From Candidatus Aminicenantes bacterium UBA647 (GTDB lineage: Bacteria > Acidobacteriota > Aminicenantia > UBA2199), in the NCBI GenBank assembly GCA_002299555.1, contig DBOL01000038.1, positions 1 through 51,862 of the forward strand: a stretch of DNA of 51,862 nt. Reading direction: 5' to 3'. Positions 24,901 to 33,647 of the stretch are shown in pieces. Position numbers and translations under genes: made by a program. The notes under the pieces are model-generated. The model was given only the letters and a program-made list of their open reading frames with translations, was not told the DNA's origin and made no database searches. Numbering within the stretch: position 1 is the stretch's first letter; each line of letters opens with the position of its first letter.

Positions 24901-25011
24901 GTCGTTATTAACGACAACTCCGGTAATAGCACCTGTAGTAGCACTTTGTGCCACTATCATAGCAGGTAATATCAACAGGAGTAACAATTTTAAGAAAAGG
25001 CTTTTTCTCAT
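21913..25011 (-). CDS. TonB-dependent outer-membrane receptor with N-terminal carboxypeptidase-regulatory-like domain (Oar-like)
   Basis: 1032 aa. Signal peptide (LLLLLILPAMIVAQ), then a carboxypeptidase-regulatory-like beta-domain (residues about 25-110, GAITGVVVNNDGTPLPGVAITAV). A plug domain follows, with NVIEDLPTISRTLSDFTRLAPQF, SAAGRNSKYNNIQIDGAQNNDLFGL and GGINVITKSGTNEFHGSVYYEGR. The rest is a 22-strand-type barrel ending in an aromatic residue (GIRFSF). Such Oar-like proteins export or import unknown ligands; no SusD partner is present. The ATG at 25011 is preferred to TTG at 25014 because GGAGG lies 5 nt before it. A TATAAT box is at 25050-25055 on the minus strand. Confidence 0.92.
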   Translation of the reverse strand: MRKSLFLKLLLLLILPAMIVAQSATTGAITGVVVNNDGTPLPGVAITAVHVPTGTTFMVVSRTGGLYLVPAVKAGGPYTVTAAITGFRTEKKTGIVIKLGEKAQVNFALKLATVDAGEIIVTGVEEIINKSRTGATQNVAQNVIEDLPTISRTLSDFTRLAPQFASGEDSGSFSAAGRNSKYNNIQIDGAQNNDLFGLDLSGTPGGQAESTPISLDVVQEFQIVLAPYDVRYGGFTGGGINVITKSGTNEFHGSVYYEGRSESLVGNGPSDYEFATFSDVTYGVSLGGPIIKNKLFFFFNAEKTLAKTPQDIYIDGSGADYDFGHMEEADRLISIIKGYGYNPGGYGRVTNETESQKIFFRLDWNINDKHRLTLRNNYVKSTHERLDRTSSYNLWLGNAGRVYENTNNSTVLQLNSTFSEKLFNEFILNITSIHDDPTYMGDPFPNINVDTGTGVSFTFGSEEYRVRNDLKQDLIEITNNLTMYSGKHTYIFGTHNEFFSFYNVFIQREFGKYEFDSIDDFEAGNPSYYDRYYSITDNPNAPAEFGVAQLGFYAGDEWAVNDKLTLTYGLRADVPLMSATPPANAAVEASFGIPTDQNAGGNMMWSPRFGFNFDVKGDNTIQIRGGLGIFSGRAPYVWISNQFSNTATEIARYKSYSPDWFITDPFGQPDNPSAIISGDINLIDKDFKFPQVFRMNFAVDKKMFWGFTGTFEAIYTKNINDVLFQNINVAKTGATFFDGRPLFGTPGTSKYGSPDYVDSNFGNVIKLSNTSEGYEYSLTFQLQKLWGGNMINAAYTYGEAKSLFGGTSSRAISNWKYNITSGDPNNPTLSWSPHDTRHRLMFAMTKQFNFIKKAATSLSMFYNGRSGRPYSTRFYNDVNGDGVQNDAVWLPATSADVILSKGTWADLDQYMKDDPDGLDKYRGKIVPRNSSRDPWSHFVDIKLTQNIPLPVKGKKLQFSFTVENFLNMLNKDWGVYKYISFDDAPLTWKGTDAATGLPIMEFWGKADESDARFTINQLLSRWKGMFGIRFSF

Positions 25012-25177
25012 CAAATCCTCCTTTTTAAATTTAATTGATTTGCAAAAAAATTATAGCACAAATGAAAAAATAAATAGTTAAAATTATATTAAAAAAATTA
25101 AAAAAATTTTTATTTTCTTTCAGCCTTAAAGTTACTCCTCAATACACAAAAACAACCCTTGTCAAACCTTTTTATTC

Positions 25178-26503
25178 CTACTTTGTACCTGGTTTTGCAT
25201 TCCATATTTTAAGGAGGAGAAAAAACCCGATAAATCCGAACGGGACCAGAAACAAAGGCCAGTATGACCAATTCTTCGAAGTAAGAAATCCCAGCGAAAA
25301 TGACTGAACTGCGGTTCCCAGATATACAAAACCATCGATGATCCCGACAGCCGTCGCAGCCCCTTTTCTCCCTCCGAAGTCCATTGTCGCCGTTCCGGAA
25401 AGAAGTCCGTGTGTTCCGATAACAGATATTGACATTACAAAGATAAGAACCGCAAGGATCCACCCGTTATTCAATGATGGGATCATTACAATTACACTTA
25501 TTGTTAATATTCCGTAAAGAAACGCCGCTGAAGGAGCTCTTCTCGACTGGAAAAGTTTATCACTTACTATTCCTGCTATATTCCCCCCCAATATCCCGGC
25601 AAACATGAGGATCAGCCCCCAATTATCGAGAGTAAAAGCCCATCCCCCCTTTAACCCGAGGAGAAGCTGTTCTTTCGCATATATGGGGTACCAGTGCATC
25701 ACTCCGTTCCTTAATATTCCCGTACAGAACTCTACAGCTGCGATCGTCAATATTATACGATTTGTCAGGATCTTCTTTATTAGCTGGAATGGAGGAACTT
25801 TCTCTTCAATATCTTCACCGCTTGATGCATCTCCTGTGTCGAAATCTTTAAATCCGGCTTTCCCGGGAGTGTCACGAAGAATAAACAATTCAATACCAAA
25901 GAAAAGGAAAAGCAATAATGCCGGTGTAAGAAAGGCCCACCATAACGCATCTCCGCCTTCGAAACCTTTCCCGGCTACAAGAGGAGATCTCAGGATCCTG
26001 CTTGTTACGTCAAACGCAAGAAAGATACCGGAAGATATCATTATTCCGAAAATACCGGAAAATGTTCCTCTTTCGTTAACATGAAACCAGTGAGCATTAA
26101 CTTTAACTATCGATACTGCTCCATAACTCTGGAAATACATATTCGCTCCGTAAAGGATCGAAAAAACAAGATTAAGATTGGCAGAGGAAGGATCCGCGGA
26201 TGAAAGAACATGTTTTAGATAGATACCCATCGCAAGGTTCATCGATCCGGCTCCAAGAGCCGCAATAAGAATACCTTTTCTTCCTCCTATCCTATCGACT
26301 AGAGGTCCGTTAATTAGAAAAGAGAGGGCATATACGACAGCGCCTACTCCAAATATCAGACCAAACTCTGATTTTGTCATCAGATCCCCGAGTGCATTCT
26401 TTGAAACCGTCAGGTTATATCTTCCCATGTAAAGGAGTGCGTATGTAAGCCCCATCGGGAACCAATTGATAATTCTCCTTGTTCTGTACTCTTTAGTATG
26501 CAT
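25178..26503 (-). CDS. organophosphate:phosphate antiporter family MFS transporter (GlpT/UhpT-like)
   Basis: 441 aa with 12 predicted membrane helices. OPA-family landmarks are the substrate-binding arginines: R28 in LLYMGRYNLTVSKNAL and another near residue 265 in GILRNGVMHWYPIYAKEQL, which match GlpT R45 and R269. The MFS loop motif between TM2 and TM3 is present as NGPLVDRIGGRKG. These proteins exchange inorganic phosphate for glycerol 3-phosphate or sugar phosphates across the inner membrane; the substrate is undetermined. The gene begins 2 bp after the P-loop kinase-like gene stops, so they form one operon. No UhpABC-like regulator is nearby. Confidence 0.87.
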   Translation of the reverse strand: MHTKEYRTRRIINWFPMGLTYALLYMGRYNLTVSKNALGDLMTKSEFGLIFGVGAVVYALSFLINGPLVDRIGGRKGILIAALGAGSMNLAMGIYLKHVLSSADPSSANLNLVFSILYGANMYFQSYGAVSIVKVNAHWFHVNERGTFSGIFGIMISSGIFLAFDVTSRILRSPLVAGKGFEGGDALWWAFLTPALLLFLFFGIELFILRDTPGKAGFKDFDTGDASSGEDIEEKVPPFQLIKKILTNRIILTIAAVEFCTGILRNGVMHWYPIYAKEQLLLGLKGGWAFTLDNWGLILMFAGILGGNIAGIVSDKLFQSRRAPSAAFLYGILTISVIVMIPSLNNGWILAVLIFVMSISVIGTHGLLSGTATMDFGGRKGAATAVGIIDGFVYLGTAVQSFSLGFLTSKNWSYWPLFLVPFGFIGFFLLLKIWNAKPGTK

Positions 26504-26505
26504 AC

Positions 26506-27258
26506 TTACCTCTTAGAATAAATTTTCCACATTTTGTTCAATACTTCTTCAAGATGAGGCCCTATCTTGGCGGGGTCATCTGTCTTCTCCGGCATATTTT
26601 CAAAAACAGTATATGGGACCTTATGGTCACCGATATGAATTGAATTTTTATCCCCGGCGATAAAATCATTCCAATCAGATCCCTTATAAAGTTTTTCAAT
26701 TTTAATATCCTCAAGCGCATGCTCAAGTATTGAGTCCGGTTTGTCCGGGTTATACCTTCTTCTATTCTTCTTTAGAGACTCTTCCCATGTAACATTTATG
26801 TAGAGAGTCGCACTTTTTTTAAGAATCTCGTCAGAAAGATGATCATATGCTGCTGCAAATCCTCCATGCTCGGATCCCCTTGAGAACTCGATAATAGCTG
26901 TTTTGTTATCATGGTAACCTGGATCTTCTTTCAATTTTTTCCAATAGATGAAATTTATTTTTTTTATCAGGAAATTCCAATACCATTTCTCTTTGAACAC
27001 ATGCCCGTCATATTTTTTACCTTTGTATTCGAAAAAAGGGTCAGAGATAAGCCTTGGAAGTCCCATCTTTTCAAGGATATCATCATCTTCGAATTGCTCC
27101 CAAAGGATCGGAAAGTCATCAATCTCTTCAAACTCCCCAATATGAAATTTCTCTATCCTTTCCGCAATCGGAACTTTCTTTAAAAAATCAATTACCTCAG
27201 ATTTTCCGGACGCGGGCCTGCCGTTAAGAATAATTATTTCAAAAATATTTTTTTTCAT
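26506..27258 (-). CDS. P-loop kinase-like protein of unknown substrate
   Basis: About 250 aa from the ATG at 27258, where AGGAG lies 8 nt upstream; the frame extends to 27297. A Walker A motif ILNGRPASGKSEVIDFLK sits right at the N-terminus. The middle is rich in aromatic and charged residues (FFEYKGKKYDGHVFKEKWYWNFLIKK). AIIEFSRGSEHGGFAAAYDHL could be the Walker B/substrate region, and LYINVTWEESLKKNRRRYNPDKPDS resembles the LID/arginine region of adenylate-kinase-type folds. I do not recognise the family. The coupling to an OPA antiporter suggests the transported phosphoester is made or consumed by this enzyme. Confidence 0.6.
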   Translation of the reverse strand: MKKNIFEIIILNGRPASGKSEVIDFLKKVPIAERIEKFHIGEFEEIDDFPILWEQFEDDDILEKMGLPRLISDPFFEYKGKKYDGHVFKEKWYWNFLIKKINFIYWKKLKEDPGYHDNKTAIIEFSRGSEHGGFAAAYDHLSDEILKKSATLYINVTWEESLKKNRRRYNPDKPDSILEHALEDIKIEKLYKGSDWNDFIAGDKNSIHIGDHKVPYTVFENMPEKTDDPAKIGPHLEEVLNKMWKIYSKR

Positions 27259-27336
27259 TTTATCTTCTCCTGAATTTAATTTATTATGATAATCCATAAA
27301 GGAAACAATATCAAAAAAAAAACGTATCGGTAGGTA

Positions 27337-28257
27337 ATGGAAACAACAATTGAATTAAACGGGCTAAATTTCAGTTATGGCGACATTAAAGCCGTGGACA
27401 ACGTAAGCCTGAATACACAAAAAGGTATTTATGGACTTCTGGGGCCGAATGGAGCCGGGAAAACAACTCTCATGAAACTCATCCTGGGTTTTCTTAATGC
27501 TCAATCCGGAAACGGAAAGATCCTTGGTTATGGAATAGAAGAGAATAGGAGAGAATTGAGGGAGCAGGTCGGATATATGTCGGAGAGTGATTCTCTCATT
27601 CCGGGAATGGATGCAGTTGACTTTACTTCATACCTGGGAAGACTGAGCGGAATGCCCAAACAAGAAGCCATCAAAAGAGCTCACGAAGTACTCTATTATG
27701 TCGGACTTGAGGAGTCGAGATACAGGAAGATCGAAACCTACTCCTCCGGTATGATGCAGAGGCTAAAACTTGCTTCATCAATAGTCCACGATCCGGTACT
27801 ACTCTTCCTTGACGAACCTACATCCGGAATGGACCCTGGTTCTCGAAGGGAGATGATCGATCTTATCAACGATATCTCAAAAAAAGGGACTATGAGTATA
27901 ATCATCTCATCTCATATCCTGCCTGACATCGAAGCCACATGCGAAGATGTAATAATCATGGACAGGGGCAAAATAATAGCTAATGAGAAGATCTCTGTCA
28001 TCACGTCCAGAGAAGTTGATATTTTCGAGATCAAACTTGGCAAGGATTCTCCCGATTTTTTAAAAAAATTCGAAAAATTTAAATATGAGGAAGGCGACAG
28101 GGGTGTGATCCGGATGCAGCTTCCTTCAGACTTCTCAACGAAAGAAATCTTTGATGCTGCGCTTGAATCCGGGACTCACATCAAACATTTCCTGAAGAGG
28201 AAATCCACCCTGGAGGATACATTCATGAATGCAATAGGAGAGAACGGTGCCAATTAG
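27337..28257 (+). CDS. ABC transporter ATPase (ABC-2 type), first of two
   Basis: 306 aa. Walker A GLLGPNGAGKTTLMKL (about residues 32-47), Q-loop VGYMSESD, signature ETYSSGMMQRLKLASS, and Walker B LLFLDEPTSGMDPGSR, then the switch His in IIISSHIL. A C-terminal regulatory stretch of about 80 aa follows (FEIKLGKDSPDFLKKFEK), as in many drug or lipid exporters. It begins a four-gene operon with two ATPases and two permeases. The ATG at 27337 is preceded by a weak GGTAGG. It is divergent from the kinase/OPA operon with 78 bp between. Confidence 0.9.
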   Translation: METTIELNGLNFSYGDIKAVDNVSLNTQKGIYGLLGPNGAGKTTLMKLILGFLNAQSGNGKILGYGIEENRRELREQVGYMSESDSLIPGMDAVDFTSYLGRLSGMPKQEAIKRAHEVLYYVGLEESRYRKIETYSSGMMQRLKLASSIVHDPVLLFLDEPTSGMDPGSRREMIDLINDISKKGTMSIIISSHILPDIEATCEDVIIMDRGKIIANEKISVITSREVDIFEIKLGKDSPDFLKKFEKFKYEEGDRGVIRMQLPSDFSTKEIFDAALESGTHIKHFLKRKSTLEDTFMNAIGENGAN

Positions 28258-29095
28258 GGAAGGCGGTTACTACAACTGGGAAGGTACTCTCAGCAAGTCA
28301 AAAATAAAATGGTTCCCGATCTTTACCAATGGGGTCAGAAGTGTTTACAAGAAAAGATTTTCAAAATTATTGTTCGCAACTACATCATCGTTATTCTTTG
28401 TTTTTCTTATAGCGCTTTATGTCTCATCAAAACCCGAACTCAGAATGATGTCAAAACTTGTCAAAATGATCTCTTCAGATGCACTACTTTTCAAGACTTA
28501 TTATACAAACGGATTCCTGGTTTTCATGAGTGCGATGATCTCGGTTTTTGCAGGATCAGAGTTGATATCTAACGATCTTAAACACAAATCCATCTCACTT
28601 TACCTTGCAAGGCCTTTAAGTAAACTTGATTATATCACCGGAAAGTTTTCCATAATTCTTTTTTACCTGCTAATGTTCACACTTGTCCCTGGGATACTTC
28701 TTGTGATCTTCAAAATAATTTTTACCGGAGATTTTTCTGCTGGATTAGCATTGTTAACCAAATCAATTATATTCCCCCTCGTCATATCACTCTTCTGGTC
28801 ATCTCTTATGCTAATGCTCTCATCGCTGAGCGAGAACGGTCGATTTGTGAAGATAATTTTCTTTGTTGCCTTCTTTATGACACAAATGATAGCAGGGATG
28901 TTCTGGGGGATCTTCAAAAATGATAATTTTCTTTATATCTCTATTGAGAAAAATATTCAGCAATTCGGGTCATTCGTATTTGGTACACAACTTGAATTCA
29001 GGGCCCCGGGGTGGATATCGGGTGCGATCCTCCTCGGACTAACAGCAATATTCCTACTCGTACTCTCATACAGGCTCAGAAAGGTGGAGGTATAA
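28247..29095 (+). CDS. ABC-2 type permease, first of two
   Basis: 282 aa with about six membrane helices, of ABC-2 type: FVFMSAMISVFAGSELISNDLKHKSISLYLARPLSKLDYITGKF has the short conserved cytoplasmic loop after TM2. The start codon is GTG at 28247, inside the 3' end of the ATPase gene by 11 bp, with GGAG 6 nt upstream. It forms the membrane half of the first ATPase. Substrate unknown. Confidence 0.83.
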   Translation: MPIREGGYYNWEGTLSKSKIKWFPIFTNGVRSVYKKRFSKLLFATTSSLFFVFLIALYVSSKPELRMMSKLVKMISSDALLFKTYYTNGFLVFMSAMISVFAGSELISNDLKHKSISLYLARPLSKLDYITGKFSIILFYLLMFTLVPGILLVIFKIIFTGDFSAGLALLTKSIIFPLVISLFWSSLMLMLSSLSENGRFVKIIFFVAFFMTQMIAGMFWGIFKNDNFLYISIEKNIQQFGSFVFGTQLEFRAPGWISGAILLGLTAIFLLVLSYRLRKVEV

Positions 29096-30022
29096 ATGGA
29101 TACAGTTATAAAAGGTACTAACCTTTCAAAATGGTATGGAAATGTTCTCGGGCTTAGTGAAATATCAGTAAATATCTCAAAAGGGATACAGGGTCTGTTG
29201 GGTCCGAACGGAGCAGGTAAATCGACTTTCCTGAAGATACTGACCGGACAATTGAAACCAAATTTAGGTGAGATCAGAATATTTGACGAACCAGTATTTA
29301 ACAATCAGGATCTATTCCAAAGGATCGGATATTGCCCTGAGTTTGATGCTTACTATCGTGAAGTTACCGGTTGGGAATTTATCCGATTCAAATCTGGCCT
29401 GTTCGGCTATAGTAAAGATGAGACCGACCGGAGAGCTCTTAAAGCCCTTGAAAAAGTTGGCCTGACCGACAGTAAAGACCGGAAGATAACAGCATACAGT
29501 CTCGGAATGAGACAAAGACTTAAGTTTGCTTCAAGCATAATAAATGACTCTGACCTGCTTATCCTTGACGAACCACTGAGAGGGGTTGACCCCCTCTGGC
29601 GTATCAGGATCATTAAGATGTTAAAAGAATTCGAAGAGGAAGGGAGGACAATCATAGTTTCTTCACATATCCTGTCAGAGATCGAATCAATGACAAATAA
29701 TGTAATTCTTATCCATCAGGGGAAAATATTTGCTCATGGTGATATCCAGGAAATAAGAGACCTGATCGGCTCTCATCCTCATAAAATTTCAATCGTTTGT
29801 GATGATTCAAGAGGGCTCGCAAAAAAAATGATTAGCGATGATCTCCTCCTGAACATTCAATTTCTTGATAATGAAAAAAAAGTGATATTTGAAACAGATA
29901 AAAGGGATAGATTTTTTGATAAACTTACCTCTACAATAAGCAATTCCTCGATCGCCGTCAGTGAAATAACTTCTCCTGATGATAATCTTCAATCTGTTTT
30001 TGACTATCTAATTGGAAGGTGA
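29096..30022 (+). CDS. ABC transporter ATPase (ABC-2 type), second of two
   Basis: 308 aa. Walker A GLLGPNGAGKSTFLKIL, Q-loop IGYCPEFDAY, a signature altered to AYSLGMRQRLKFASS, and Walker B LLILDEPLRGVDPLWR, where the usual T/S-x-G-L-D-P reads R-G-V-D-P. The switch region IIVSSHILSEIE follows. The ATG comes directly after the permease stop codon (TAAATG). It is a paralogue of the first ATPase but diverges in signature and C-terminus, so the two may form a heterodimer or serve two permeases. Confidence 0.9.
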   Translation: MDTVIKGTNLSKWYGNVLGLSEISVNISKGIQGLLGPNGAGKSTFLKILTGQLKPNLGEIRIFDEPVFNNQDLFQRIGYCPEFDAYYREVTGWEFIRFKSGLFGYSKDETDRRALKALEKVGLTDSKDRKITAYSLGMRQRLKFASSIINDSDLLILDEPLRGVDPLWRIRIIKMLKEFEEEGRTIIVSSHILSEIESMTNNVILIHQGKIFAHGDIQEIRDLIGSHPHKISIVCDDSRGLAKKMISDDLLLNIQFLDNEKKVIFETDKRDRFFDKLTSTISNSSIAVSEITSPDDNLQSVFDYLIGR

Positions 30023-30024
30023 AT

Positions 30025-30816
30025 ATGATCAATTTTAATAAAATAAAAATTATCTACGGTTTTTTTGTTAAAACTCTCTTGAGATCAAAAAAAACAAAAT
30101 TCTTTATTCTGTTCTCCCTTACTCCGGTATTGATCTTTCTGATCATTAACAGCCTGAAGCTGATCTATCACGATAACCTCCTGGCAGGAAGTGATTTCTT
30201 TAAAAATGGCGGGATGCCTTTCTTTTTCCAGTTTTACATCCAGTTGATCTCACTACTTTTTGGCGCGGCTGTAATAAGTGATGAAATTGACAATAAAACT
30301 CTTATCTACCTCAATACATCCCCGGTTTCAAAATTTTCTGTTTTAGGCGGGAAATTTTCTGCTTATCTTTCTGTCTCTTTTCTTAGTTTTGCTATAGGAT
30401 CAATAATTTTGTATATCTCAACTCACCTGAAAGGGATACAGACTTTAGAAGGTCTCATAACACTTTTAAAACTTCAATTTGCCGGACTGATAGCAATAAT
30501 CGCTTATAGTTCCCTTTTTCTCCTTTTTGGAGTTTCACTAAAAAAATCAACCATCATCGGATTGGTTTACATATTCGGTTGGGAAACAATCGCACAAATA
30601 TTGCCAGGGACCGCTCAGAAATTGACAATCTTCTTCTATCTCAATTCATTATCACCTATAAAAATACCTAAAGAGAGAGGGATTCTTGATATAAGTGTTG
30701 TCCAACCCGGTTATGCCGAAGCACTAATAACCCTTCTGATCTTCTCTGCTGTGTTCTTTGCCGCATCGATATATATTTTTAAAAAGAGAGAGTACCTGCT
30801 GGCAGATCATGCCTGA
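30025..30816 (+). CDS. ABC-2 type permease, second of two
   Basis: About 263 aa with six predicted membrane helices. The loop FFQFYIQLISLLFGAAVISDEIDNKTLIYLNTSPVSKFSVLGGKFSAYL matches the ABC-2 permease family. Its frame has a GTG at 30019, but this lies within the GGAAGG Shine-Dalgarno, so the ATG at 30025 is preferred. It overlaps or abuts the ATPase before it, and ends 2 bp before the convergent propeller/barrel gene. No periplasmic or outer-membrane partner is in the operon. Confidence 0.83.
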   Translation: MINFNKIKIIYGFFVKTLLRSKKTKFFILFSLTPVLIFLIINSLKLIYHDNLLAGSDFFKNGGMPFFFQFYIQLISLLFGAAVISDEIDNKTLIYLNTSPVSKFSVLGGKFSAYLSVSFLSFAIGSIILYISTHLKGIQTLEGLITLLKLQFAGLIAIIAYSSLFLLFGVSLKKSTIIGLVYIFGWETIAQILPGTAQKLTIFFYLNSLSPIKIPKERGILDISVVQPGYAEALITLLIFSAVFFAASIYIFKKREYLLADHA

Positions 30817-30818
30817 CC

Positions 30819-33611
30819 TCAGAATGAACTTCCGAGTCTGAAATAGAAAACAGGGGATTGTTCCGGATTGATCCCGTATCCTAAGCCACAAACCACAACA
30901 TATCTGATGGTGCCAAGATAGAGCACCAGATTTAGCTCACCACCAACCGAAACTACAGGATCAAAGCCCAGCCTCTCTCTCCACAACTGGCCCGAATCAA
31001 GGAACAATGAGCCATAAAGACTTTCGATGCTTTTAAATATCAGGAAAGATCTTTCAATTTTTTTTAAAAGGAATCTATATTCCAGGTTTAGGGAGAAACC
31101 TGTTGTCCCACTGAAATAGCCGGATGGATATCCTCTTAGAAGGCCGAACAGTTTTTCACCTGAATAACTCGGCTCATCTCCTGTCGTGATCCCACCCATA
31201 TGAAACGTCCTTCTCCCCTCTCCCCATGATTCTGCAAAAGCCAGCCTCATCGCCAGTGTATTAAGGTGGGAAAAAGATATGAATTGGGAATATTCGAGGG
31301 TAAAAGTACTTGAATTTAGTGGACTTCCGAATCGCTCCATCTCCTTTGAATATACGGCATTAAAATTAAAACCATCATTTTCTGAAATTGAATTATAATA
31401 AATCTCAGTCGACTCAATAATAACACCCGCCCTGACCCCATTATGGGTTGTAATATCATTTTCAAAAGGATCCCGGAACTCATCTTCCCTCTTCTCAAAA
31501 TGGATATCAGTATACAAAGAGATCTCCCCATCAAGTGTCCTAAGAAGAGGCAGGCTATAGGAAGCAACAAATTTTTTCGATACATGAAAAAAGTCCCCTT
31601 TCTCATCACTTCTGTTCAGATCTGAAAACTTTTTAAACTTCAAATCCAGTTCTCCCGCCATACCGTTAAAAATATAGTTCAGATAATAATTAGATCTCCC
31701 GCTTGAAAGTCCTGCAAGATATTTTATTTTAAAATAGTGACGGTGCAGCAAATCAAATCCGGAAGCCAAGACCCCGGACTGAAGTTCATTACCCCCCTCA
31801 CGGAAAGCAAGCGTGAAATATTTCGGGGCAAAATCTCTGAATGCTTTATATTTACTCACAACTATATCTGACATTATTTCATCCTTCATTTCATACTTCA
31901 TTCTGGAGAATGAATAAGTTTTGACATCTGGTTCCATTAGTGCCAGATCGATCTTCATCAGATCGTAACCCTTACCTGTAAGAACCGGAGCAATTATCAT
32001 ATCTCCACAAATGATATCAAAATATTTGAATGACGGAAATTTGTCGGAATTGTAGATCTTCATCTCTCCGAGTTCTATATTAAAAGATGCCAGCCCGAAT
32101 CTTTTTTCAAATGATGTCACGAACATCAACTCATCATTGTTTTTCCAAACAGGGGAAAATGCCCTCTCAGCACCATTCTCAACAAGCCCCATCAAGGTCC
32201 CGCCAGGATTAAAAACACCGATCTTCCAATTCCCATTTCCAGTCTTCACAGATGCTATGATATATCCGGTATCAGGAGAGATCGAGAGGCCCGCCAAAAA
32301 TCTGAACCGTTTAGAAATAATATTAATTTTTGAATTTCCAATCTCAAAGTATGATAGATAAGATCCGAAAGCATCCCTTTTTATGCAATAGATCCTGTCC
32401 CTCCATCTTATTGGATAAGTGAGTCTTTCCCCTCTTGTCATTCTTGATAATTTTTTTTTATCCAGGTCAAAACTATAAATATCAGCAAATTTATAGTATT
32501 TCCGAAAAGTATCCACAGTTGAAAAATAGAGCAAATTTTCATCTTTAAAATAGCTTATCCCTTTCACGGATTTTTTTCTGAAAAGGAGAGATTCCTTTTT
32601 CTCTTGTAACTTAAGAAGATAAACGCCGGGGTAGCTTTTAAAGTTCTCACTAAAAAAAATGACTCTGTTACCTGAGAGATACAATGGGAATTTTTTAATG
32701 AAACCTGTATCTGTCAATGTCATGGGAAGGGTGACACGGCTATCCCCTTTCTCAAGTTCAAGATCTCTCCAGACATTTTTAATATCCTTCCCGAATACCA
32801 TGACGAATCTCTCTGACATAGACATAAACCTGGGGTTAAATAAACCTTTGAACCTTAAAGGAAGCGGGTAAGAGGAATAATTTTTTACAAATTCATTTAT
32901 TTTATTACTTGGTACACTTGAGGATAAAAACTTTACAAGCCCGGTTCCGAATATGTTAGGAGAGAATGGTCCGGGCCAATTTGACAATTTACTTTTCAAA
33001 GATCCCAAATGTGGAAACTTCCCTTCTTCAGATACTTTTTTCAATATCAGATCAAATTCCGGAGAATGAAATCTTGTATCTGTATTTGAGTTGATCTCCT
33101 CATAGGCCGAGATCCCGGCTAAAGCCCAACCCGGAATAAAGATGGTCGGGAAGAAAATGGAGTTTATTCCAAAATATCTTCTGAAAAATCGCAATGTTTT
33201 TGAACCCTGATTGTATACAAATATTCTGTTCAAACCATGTCTGATCACATCCCTGATGTGATCACTGTAATTACCGAACAACGAGTGAGGCTCCGGCGGA
33301 TACATTGATATTCTGATCCTGTTATAAGGGAAAAATGTAGAATCCTCATCAAAACAATCCGATGAATCATGGAGAAGTATCCTTACTTTTCCACTGATCT
33401 CACACTTCCAGAAATTTTTAATAATTGGGTAAAGCTCTTCAGCTACAAGTAAAGAATAGTCTGCCTGCTCTTTGAAACCTTCAGGATAAATTATTGTAAA
33501 TCTACCATTGGATATCTCATTCCAACTGATCTCCGGATGGTATTTAGGTTGAAGAACACCAATTGCAAAGATAGTAAAAATTACAAAAAGAGTTATATTT
33601 TTCAGATTCAA
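30819..33611 (-). CDS. exported pseudo-peptidase / beta-propeller / outer-membrane barrel protein
   Basis: 930 aa. Signal peptide (residues 5-20) and then a peptidase-MA-like domain, in which the expected HExxH reads H125-G-L-N-R129 (RDVIRHGLNRIFVYN) and the later motif reads GWALAGISAYEE. So the fold is likely retained but zinc hydrolysis lost. Residues about 310-560 form a TolB-like propeller with repeats such as YLSGNRVIFFSENFKSYPGVYLL and SFDLDKKKLSRMTRGERLTYPIRWRDRIYCI. The C-terminal third is a BamA/Omp85-like barrel: GLLRGYPSGYFSGTTGFSLNLEYRFLL is the conserved lid motif, and it ends in a phenylalanine (FRLGSSF). TTG is the only possible start (a stop precedes it). Confidence 0.72.
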   Translation of the reverse strand: MNLKNITLFVIFTIFAIGVLQPKYHPEISWNEISNGRFTIIYPEGFKEQADYSLLVAEELYPIIKNFWKCEISGKVRILLHDSSDCFDEDSTFFPYNRIRISMYPPEPHSLFGNYSDHIRDVIRHGLNRIFVYNQGSKTLRFFRRYFGINSIFFPTIFIPGWALAGISAYEEINSNTDTRFHSPEFDLILKKVSEEGKFPHLGSLKSKLSNWPGPFSPNIFGTGLVKFLSSSVPSNKINEFVKNYSSYPLPLRFKGLFNPRFMSMSERFVMVFGKDIKNVWRDLELEKGDSRVTLPMTLTDTGFIKKFPLYLSGNRVIFFSENFKSYPGVYLLKLQEKKESLLFRKKSVKGISYFKDENLLYFSTVDTFRKYYKFADIYSFDLDKKKLSRMTRGERLTYPIRWRDRIYCIKRDAFGSYLSYFEIGNSKINIISKRFRFLAGLSISPDTGYIIASVKTGNGNWKIGVFNPGGTLMGLVENGAERAFSPVWKNNDELMFVTSFEKRFGLASFNIELGEMKIYNSDKFPSFKYFDIICGDMIIAPVLTGKGYDLMKIDLALMEPDVKTYSFSRMKYEMKDEIMSDIVVSKYKAFRDFAPKYFTLAFREGGNELQSGVLASGFDLLHRHYFKIKYLAGLSSGRSNYYLNYIFNGMAGELDLKFKKFSDLNRSDEKGDFFHVSKKFVASYSLPLLRTLDGEISLYTDIHFEKREDEFRDPFENDITTHNGVRAGVIIESTEIYYNSISENDGFNFNAVYSKEMERFGSPLNSSTFTLEYSQFISFSHLNTLAMRLAFAESWGEGRRTFHMGGITTGDEPSYSGEKLFGLLRGYPSGYFSGTTGFSLNLEYRFLLKKIERSFLIFKSIESLYGSLFLDSGQLWRERLGFDPVVSVGGELNLVLYLGTIRYVVVCGLGYGINPEQSPVFYFRLGSSF

Positions 33612-33647
33612 TTATCAACACTGTCCATGGATTGAAAAAAAGATCCG

